From an uncultured Clostridia bacterium (GTDB lineage: Bacteria > Bacillota > Clostridia > Oscillospirales > Oscillospiraceae), in contig CAMGCA010000149.1 of the NCBI GenBank assembly GCA_946011705.1, positions 1 to 5,428 of the forward strand: a stretch of DNA of 5,428 nt, given 5' to 3'. The translations under genes were made by a program, and so were the position numbers. The notes below the pieces were generated by a model. The model saw only the letters and a program-made list of their open reading frames with translations. It was not told the origin of the DNA and did no database searches. This document shows positions 1-3,600 of the stretch, one piece after another. Positions within the stretch are counted from its first letter, which is position 1, and every line of letters starts with the position of its first letter.

Positions 1-234
1 AACTCCGACTTCGTGTATATGCTCAACCAGGCGGGCGGAGACCGGCAGATTCTCGCCAAGCAGCTGGGCATTTCCCCGCACCAGCTTTCCTATGTGACCC
101 ACTCCAGCGAGGGCGAGGGCCTGCTGTTCTATGGCTCCACGATCCTGCCTTTCGTGGACCATTTCCCCAAGAACACCGAGCTGTACCGCATTATGACCAC
201 CAAACCCCAGGAACTGAAAAAGGAGGATGAATGA
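1..234 (+). CDS. virB4: VirB4-like type IV secretion ATPase, C-terminal end (partial)
   Basis: This is the last 77 codons of a gene entering from the left; the frame is open from base 1 and ends at TGA 232-234. VirB4 proteins are cytoplasmic, membrane-associated ATPases that power assembly of and transfer through conjugative type IV secretion channels. The Walker A and B motifs lie upstream and cannot be checked. The call rests on the C-terminal signature: an NSDFVYMLNQ start, the QLGISPHQLSYVT segment, GEGLLFYGSTILPFVDHFP, and the ending TELYRIMTTKP. I recognise these from VirB4/TraE-like proteins of clostridial ICEs. A short charged tail (KKEDE) closes the protein. The stop overlaps the next start in an ATGA arrangement, so the two genes are probably translationally coupled. 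The family is fairly certain; the gene symbol is by homology only. Confidence 0.88.
   Translation, partial: NSDFVYMLNQAGGDRQILAKQLGISPHQLSYVTHSSEGEGLLFYGSTILPFVDHFPKNTELYRIMTTKPQELKKEDE
220..226 (+). promoter_or_regulatory. Shine-Dalgarno AAGGAGG for the 231-605 gene
   Basis: A full-strength AAGGAGG lies inside the last codons of the VirB4 gene. It stands 4 bases before ATG 231 and 10 bases before a second in-frame ATG at 237. Two downstream genes (2612, 3581) have spacings of 9 and 10 bases and an identical CCATGAA context. ATG 237 may therefore be the start used, giving a product two residues shorter. Confidence 0.7.
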
Positions 235-605
235 CCATGAAACCCAACACCGAACTGAATACCATGATGTTTTTTGACGATGCCCTGGAGGGTGAGCGCA
301 CCCAGCTGCTCACCGAGCTGGCCGATGCCGTCAGCGAGACCCGCACGGCGGCGGATCAGGCTGCGGAGCTGAACGAGGACGGCGAAGCGGGCCTGCTGCG
401 CCTGACGGAAATCTGGTGCGCCATGAACGGCGTCCCGGCCATCGTCATCTTCGAGGGCGGGCAGTCCGAGCTGCTGGCCAATGTGGTGGCGCAGATCTAC
501 GCCCATCTGCTTCAGCACCCCTCCCGTGACCCTGTGGGGCTGGCCGTCTATGTGGAGCTGCGCTACATGACGGCCTCCCTCATGTTGGGGGAATGGTTTG
601 AATAA
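231..605 (+). CDS. Small acidic ICE protein of unknown function, possibly DUF3851 family
   Basis: The gene encodes 124 residues (122 if ATG 237 is used). The product is soluble and acidic, with no signal peptide or convincing membrane segment. An N-terminal part (residues about 12-55) looks helical, with EGERTQLLTELADAVSETR followed by an Ala/Glu-rich run. The middle, LTEIWCAMNGVPAIVIFEGG (about 60-80), looks like a small alpha/beta core, and a second helical part ends in ELRYMTASLMLGEWFE. Its place between VirB4 and a CD1108-family gene is where clostridial ICEs often carry a protein of this size. From memory I associate it with DUF3851, but that assignment is tentative and I know no established function. 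It overlaps VirB4 by 4 bases and the next gene by 8, so it belongs to the same translational unit. A cytosolic accessory role near VirB4 is inferred from position alone. Confidence 0.85.
   Translation: MTMKPNTELNTMMFFDDALEGERTQLLTELADAVSETRTAADQAAELNEDGEAGLLRLTEIWCAMNGVPAIVIFEGGQSELLANVVAQIYAHLLQHPSRDPVGLAVYVELRYMTASLMLGEWFE
587..592 (+). promoter_or_regulatory. G-rich ribosome-binding site supporting the TTG start at 598
   Basis: GGGGGA lies inside the end of the preceding gene, with a 5-base spacer to TTG 598. The next in-frame ATG of the long gene is at residue 218 (1249), which would delete the conserved N-terminus. TTG 598 is therefore the best start despite the imperfect Shine-Dalgarno sequence. 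Confidence 0.55.
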
Positions 606-2334
606 GGAACCGCGCCTGCGCTTTACGGACGAGGAACGGGCTGACCCGGCGCTGGAGAAGCCCATCCGCAAGGCGGACAAGGCCGCCGCCAAAGCGGATA
701 AGGCGCAGGCTAAAATTCCCAAAAAGCAGGTCCGGCAAAAGACGGTAGACCCGGAGACCGGTAAAGTGACCACCAAGCTGGTGCTGGAGGACAAGAAGAA
801 GCCGCCCTCCAAGCTGTCCCATGCGGTGCGGGATACCCCCGCCAATGCCGCCCTGGGGAAAGTTCACAAGGAAATCCGGGAGACCGAACAGGACAATGTG
901 GGCGTGGAGAGCGCCCACAAGTCCGAGGAGGCTGCCGAGACCGGCGTTAGGCTTGCACGGGAAGGCTACCGCAGCCACAAGTTGAAGCCCTACCGCAAGG
1001 CGGCCCAGGCCGAGCAGAAGCTGGAAAAGGCCAATGTGAACGCCCTGTATCAGAAGTCCCTGCGGGAAAATCCCCAGCTTGCCAGCAACCCCATCTCCCG
1101 CTGGCAGCAGAAACAGGCCATCAAAAAGGAATACGCTGCCGCCAAGCGCGCCGGTCAAGCTGCCGGGAATACCGCAAGCGCAGCCCAAAAGACCGGCAAG
1201 GCCGCCAAGACGGTCAAGGAAAAAGCACAGGAGGCCGGGGCATTCGTCATGCGCCACAAAAAGGGCTTTCTGATTGCGGGCGCGATCTTCCTGCTGGTCT
1301 GTATGCTGCTCAACACCATGTCCTCCTGCTCCATGATGGCGCAGAGCATCGGTTCTGTGGTGTCCGGCACCACCTATCCGTCGGATGACCCGGAGCTGGT
1401 GGCGGTGGAGGCGGACTACGCTGCTAAAGAAACGGCGCTGCAAGCCGAGATCGACAACATCGAAAGCAGCCATCCGGGGTATGACGAGTACCGCTATGAC
1501 CTGGATATGATCGGGCATGACCCCCATGAGCTGGCAGCCTACCTGTCCGCCGTGCTGCAAGGCTATACCCGGCAGAGCGCCCAGGCCGAGCTGGAGCGCG
1601 TGTTCGACGCACAGTATGAACTGACGCTTACCGAGGAAGTGGAGATACGATACCGCACCGAAACTTCCACGGACCCCGTGACCGGCGAGACGACCACCGA
1701 GGAAGTCCCGTATGAGTATTACATTCTGAATGTGAAGCTCACCAGCAAGCCCATATCTTCCGTGGCTTCGGAGCTGCTAACCCCGGAACAGCTGGAAATG
1801 TACCAGGTGTACCGGCAGACGCTGGGCAACAAGCCGCTGATCTTCGGCGGCGGCTCCCCGGATACGAGCAACTCCGAGGACCTGACCGGCGTGGTATTCG
1901 TCAACGGCACCCGCCCCGGCAATCAGGCCGTGGTGGACATAGCCAAAAGTCAGGTGGGCAATGTGGGCGGTCAGCCCTACTGGAGCTGGTACGGCTTCAA
2001 TTCCCGTGTGGAATGGTGCGCCTGCTTCGTGTCCTGGTGCTACGGCCAGATGGGGCTGTCCGAGCCGCGCTTTGCCGCCTGCCAGTCCCAGGGTATTCCG
2101 TGGTTCCAGTCTCACGGACAATGGGGCGGGCGTGATTACGCCAATATCGCCCCCGGCGACGCCATCTTCTTTGACTGGGACCTGGATGGCAGCGCCGACC
2201 ATGTGGGCCTTGTGGTCGGCACGGACGGCAGCCGGGTCTACACCGTGGAGGGCAATTCCGGCGACGCCTGCAAGATCAAGAGTTATTCCCTGTCCTACGA
2301 GTGCATCAAGGGCTACGGCCTGATGAACTGGTAA
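598..2334 (+). CDS. CD1108-family membrane-anchored CHAP/NlpC-P60-like peptidoglycan hydrolase
   Basis: The 578-residue protein starts at TTG. Residues 1-221 are a charged Lys/Ala-rich cytoplasmic region (about 51 Lys/Arg against 28 Asp/Glu by my count) beginning NKEPRLRFTDEERADPAL, which I recognise from CD1108-family mobile-element proteins. One membrane segment spans about 223-239 (GFLIAGAIFLLVCMLL). A middle extracellular region (about 245-416) holds YDEYRYDLDMIGHDPHE and a Thr/Glu-rich stretch, then a Gly/Ser linker (417-425). The C-terminal domain (about 440-578) is cysteine-peptidase-like: EWCACFVSWC with probable nucleophile C474, SADHVGLV with H535, and TVEGNS with E551/N553 as the third polar position. 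D526, D528, D530 and D534 form an EF-hand-like acidic loop just before the histidine. The probable role is local cell-wall opening for the conjugation channel, as proposed for Tn916 ORF14/CwlT-type enzymes. Unlike CwlT, no muramidase domain is evident. Family assignment is strong; activity and bond specificity are inferred. Confidence 0.92.
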   Translation: MNKEPRLRFTDEERADPALEKPIRKADKAAAKADKAQAKIPKKQVRQKTVDPETGKVTTKLVLEDKKKPPSKLSHAVRDTPANAALGKVHKEIRETEQDNVGVESAHKSEEAAETGVRLAREGYRSHKLKPYRKAAQAEQKLEKANVNALYQKSLRENPQLASNPISRWQQKQAIKKEYAAAKRAGQAAGNTASAAQKTGKAAKTVKEKAQEAGAFVMRHKKGFLIAGAIFLLVCMLLNTMSSCSMMAQSIGSVVSGTTYPSDDPELVAVEADYAAKETALQAEIDNIESSHPGYDEYRYDLDMIGHDPHELAAYLSAVLQGYTRQSAQAELERVFDAQYELTLTEEVEIRYRTETSTDPVTGETTTEEVPYEYYILNVKLTSKPISSVASELLTPEQLEMYQVYRQTLGNKPLIFGGGSPDTSNSEDLTGVVFVNGTRPGNQAVVDIAKSQVGNVGGQPYWSWYGFNSRVEWCACFVSWCYGQMGLSEPRFAACQSQGIPWFQSHGQWGGRDYANIAPGDAIFFDWDLDGSADHVGLVVGTDGSRVYTVEGNSGDACKIKSYSLSYECIKGYGLMNW

Positions 2335-2364
2335 GGCCGATTTATGAGAAAAGGAGTGATTGAA
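2335..2364 (+). other. Only intergenic gap in the window (30 bases)
   Basis: This short gap separates the CHAP-domain gene from the DUF4315 gene. It holds the ribosome-binding site of the latter and an in-frame ATG at 2344 that I do not take as the start. It contains no convincing promoter boxes or terminator hairpin. Confidence 0.8.
2351..2356 (+). promoter_or_regulatory. Shine-Dalgarno AAGGAG deciding the start at ATG 2365
   Basis: AAGGAG sits 8 bases before ATG 2365. A start at the in-frame ATG 2344 would place this site inside the coding region, and that ATG has no comparable upstream site. The product therefore most likely begins MAKNKIQRID, typical of its family. Confidence 0.85.
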
Positions 2365-2622
2365 ATGGCTAAGAACAAAATCCAGCGCATTGACCAGGAG
2401 ATTGCCAAGGTCCGCGAGAAGATCGCGGAGTACCAGGACAAGCTGAAAACCCTGGAGGCGCAGAAAACCGAGGCGGAGAACCTGGAGATCGTCCAGATGG
2501 TGCGCGCCCTGCGGCTGACCCCGGAGCAGCTGAACGCCATGCTCTCCGGCGGCACGGTCCCCAGCATGGCCGCTGCTTCCACTGATTACGACGAACAGGA
2601 GGACACCGACCATGAAGAATAA
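2365..2622 (+). CDS. DUF4315 family coiled-coil protein
   Basis: The gene encodes an 85-residue cytosolic protein. Residues 5-31 form a clear coiled coil with hydrophobic a/d positions at I6, I9, I13, V16, I20, Y23, L27 and L30. The conserved segment LEIVQMVRALRLTPEQLNAML (about 40-60) follows, then a disordered acidic tail (DYDEQEDTDHEE). I recognise the arrangement as DUF4315, a family found in clostridial conjugative elements next to CD1108- and CD1107-like genes; no function is established. The heptads suggest a dimer or a partner for another coiled coil. The last 11 bases overlap the DUF4366 gene, whose ribosome-binding site lies within this one, so the pair is probably coupled. An adaptor or stabilising role in the secretion machinery is only a guess from position. 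Confidence 0.9.
   Translation: MAKNKIQRIDQEIAKVREKIAEYQDKLKTLEAQKTEAENLEIVQMVRALRLTPEQLNAMLSGGTVPSMAAASTDYDEQEDTDHEE
2597..2602 (+). promoter_or_regulatory. Shine-Dalgarno AGGAGG for the DUF4366 gene
   Basis: AGGAGG lies inside the acidic-tail codons of the DUF4315 gene, 9 bases before ATG 2612. It supports that start and coupling of the two genes. Confidence 0.8.
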
Positions 2623-3385
2623 GAGAATTTTCAAGACCTTTTCGGCCCTCTGCGCCGCCCTGGTGCTGATGATGGGCCTTTCCGTGACCGCCTTTGCCCA
2701 GGGGACGGACCAGCCTCCGGCGGAGGACGCCACCAACGACGCCAATGTGGTGGTGGAGGAAACCGAGGACAGTCCGGCCCTGACCCCGGATGGCAACGCC
2801 GCCCTGGTGGATGATTTCGGCGACAACAAGCAGCTCATCACCGTCACCACCAAGGCAGGCAACTACTTCTACATCCTCATTGACCGGGCCAACGAGGACA
2901 AGGAAACCGCTGTCCACTTCTTAAACCAGGTGGACGAGGCGGACCTGATGGCGCTGATGGAGGACGGTCAGACCACCCAGGAGCAGCCCGCCACCTGTAC
3001 CTGTACGGAGAAATGTGTGGCCGGTGCGGTGAATACGGCCTGCCCGGTGTGTGCCACCAATATGAGCGCCTGCACGGGTAAGGAGCCGGAACCGGAGACC
3101 CCGGAAGAAACCCCGGAACCGGAAGAACCGGCGCAGAAACCCGCAGGACTGAATCCGGCCATTCTTTTGGCGGTGCTGGCTCTGATGGGTGGCGGCGGCG
3201 CTTTTGCCTACTTTAAGCTGGTAAAAAGCAGACCCAAGACCAAGGGCAACGACAATTTGGACGATTATGACTACGGCGAGGATGATACCGACCAGGAGGA
3301 CGAGGACTCCTGGGAGACCGAGGAATCTGACGAGCTGGACGCTGACGGGGGCGGCGACGAGGAAAGCGAGGACAAGACGGTTTGA
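2612..3385 (+). CDS. DUF4366 (CD1107-like) mobile-element membrane protein
   Basis: The 257-residue protein has a signal peptide (MKNKR start, hydrophobic core about 10-25, probable cleavage after AFA at 27-29) and a second membrane segment at about 182-201 (PAILLAVLALMGGGGAFAYF). The mature protein is thus expected outside with its C-terminus in the cytosol. The outer domain (about 72-118) contains KQLITVTTKAGNYFYILIDR and AVHFLNQVDEADLMALM, the conserved core I associate with DUF4366. A six-cysteine stretch follows (C129, C131, C135, C144, C147, C154), which could bind metal or form disulfides, then a Pro/Glu hinge (158-173). The inner tail (about 213-257) is extremely acidic, with about 24 Asp/Glu and one Lys. 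DUF4366 proteins occur in clostridial ICEs beside DUF4315 and topoisomerase III, with no proven function. A structural part of the envelope-spanning channel is a reasonable inference. Confidence 0.9.
   Translation: MKNKRIFKTFSALCAALVLMMGLSVTAFAQGTDQPPAEDATNDANVVVEETEDSPALTPDGNAALVDDFGDNKQLITVTTKAGNYFYILIDRANEDKETAVHFLNQVDEADLMALMEDGQTTQEQPATCTCTEKCVAGAVNTACPVCATNMSACTGKEPEPETPEETPEPEEPAQKPAGLNPAILLAVLALMGGGGAFAYFKLVKSRPKTKGNDNLDDYDYGEDDTDQEDEDSWETEESDELDADGGGDEESEDKTV
3083..3130 (+). repeat. Pro/Glu low-complexity hinge in the DUF4366 gene
   Basis: Short repeats of CCGGAA and CCGGAGACC type encode residues 158-173, alternating Glu, Pro and Thr. They join the Cys-rich region to the membrane segment. 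Such linkers act as stiff extended spacers and often vary in length between relatives. The repeat is coding, not a separate element. Confidence 0.6.
3368..3372 (+). promoter_or_regulatory. Possible Shine-Dalgarno GAGGA for the TTG start at 3382
   Basis: GAGGA stands 9 bases before TTG 3382, inside the acidic tail of the DUF4366 gene. The alternative ATGs at 3415 and 3418 have no purine-rich site at proper spacing. I therefore prefer the TTG, whose last two bases overlap the upstream TGA stop. Confidence 0.45.
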
Positions 3386-3600
3386 CCCGCTTCACCGACA
3401 GCCCCTATGAACGCATGATGACACGCAGGCCGGAGGGCGGGAAGGAAACTTCCCGTCCTCCTACTTTATCTCCCGGCCACCCCTGTTATGGCTGCGGAAA
3501 TTACCGTGACGGTCAGCCCTGCGTGGGATTCTGCCACCGGCAGCTGACCGCATGGCTGCGGGAAAGGAGGATGAAAAACCATGAAGCTGGTGATCGCTGA
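3382..3600 (+). CDS. Small four-cysteine, probable zinc-binding ICE protein
   Basis: The gene encodes 72 residues starting at TTG. The N-terminal part, TRFTDSPYERMM, resembles small proteins I recall preceding topoisomerase III in clostridial ICEs. The centre carries C35-x2-C38-x8-C47-x3-C51 (HPCYGCGNY and QPCVGFCHR), a spacing compatible with one bound zinc ion. The C-terminus is basic (WLRERRMKNH). I know no function or family name; a small nucleic-acid- or protein-binding zinc knuckle is the natural guess. The start overlaps the DUF4366 stop by 4 bases. The end contains the topoisomerase ribosome-binding site and overlaps that gene by 20 bases, so it may serve partly as a coupling leader. 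A strong hairpin at 3432-3461 covers codons 17-27. If ATG 3415 is the true start, the protein is 61 residues and keeps all four cysteines. Confidence 0.72.
   Translation: MTRFTDSPYERMMTRRPEGGKETSRPPTLSPGHPCYGCGNYRDGQPCVGFCHRQLTAWLRERRMKNHEAGDR
3432..3461 (+). promoter_or_regulatory. 13-bp GAAA-loop hairpin: possible attenuator, weak terminator or translational switch
   Basis: The 5' arm 3432-3444 (GGAGGGCGGGAAG) pairs along its full length with the 3' arm 3449-3461 (CTTCCCGTCCTCC). Twelve pairs are Watson-Crick and one is G-U (3437/3456), and the loop is GAAA (3445-3448), a stable GNRA tetraloop. The following bases, TACTTTATC, are only mildly T-rich, so this is at best a weak intrinsic terminator. 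The hairpin lies within the four-cysteine gene, between the channel genes and topoisomerase III. Bases 3456-3462 (TCCTCCT) are exactly complementary to 3565-3571, which contain the topoisomerase Shine-Dalgarno sequence, so an alternative fold could hide it. The structure is directly visible; its function is inferred. Confidence 0.5.
3563..3570 (+). promoter_or_regulatory. Shine-Dalgarno AAAGGAGG for topoisomerase III
   Basis: AAAGGAGG ends 10 bases before ATG 3581, which begins the family-typical MKLVIAEKPS. The ATG at 3571 touches the site directly and is in the frame of the four-cysteine gene, so it is not a plausible start. Confidence 0.85.

Noticed and set aside
1318..1338. MSSC near the membrane segment of the CD1108-like protein as a lipoprotein signal.
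   Set aside because: It is preceded by more than 220 cytoplasmic residues and lacks a proper lipobox; a signal-anchor helix fits better.
2344..2364. ATG 2344 as the start of the DUF4315 gene.
   Set aside because: The strong AAGGAG lies downstream of it and is ideally spaced for ATG 2365, and the family usually begins at the MAKNKI-type start.
2411..2429. A 7-bp perfect hairpin (TCCGCGA, GAAGA loop, TCGCGGA) in the DUF4315 gene.
   Set aside because: It is short, has no T-tract and encodes the regular coiled-coil heptads; such repeats are expected by chance at this GC content.
580..2862. Long minus-strand open frames (580-1560 and 1777-2862).
   Set aside because: They oppose the CD1108-like, DUF4315 and DUF4366 genes, lack recognisable domains and have low-complexity composition. 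They are explained as shadows of GC-rich codons.
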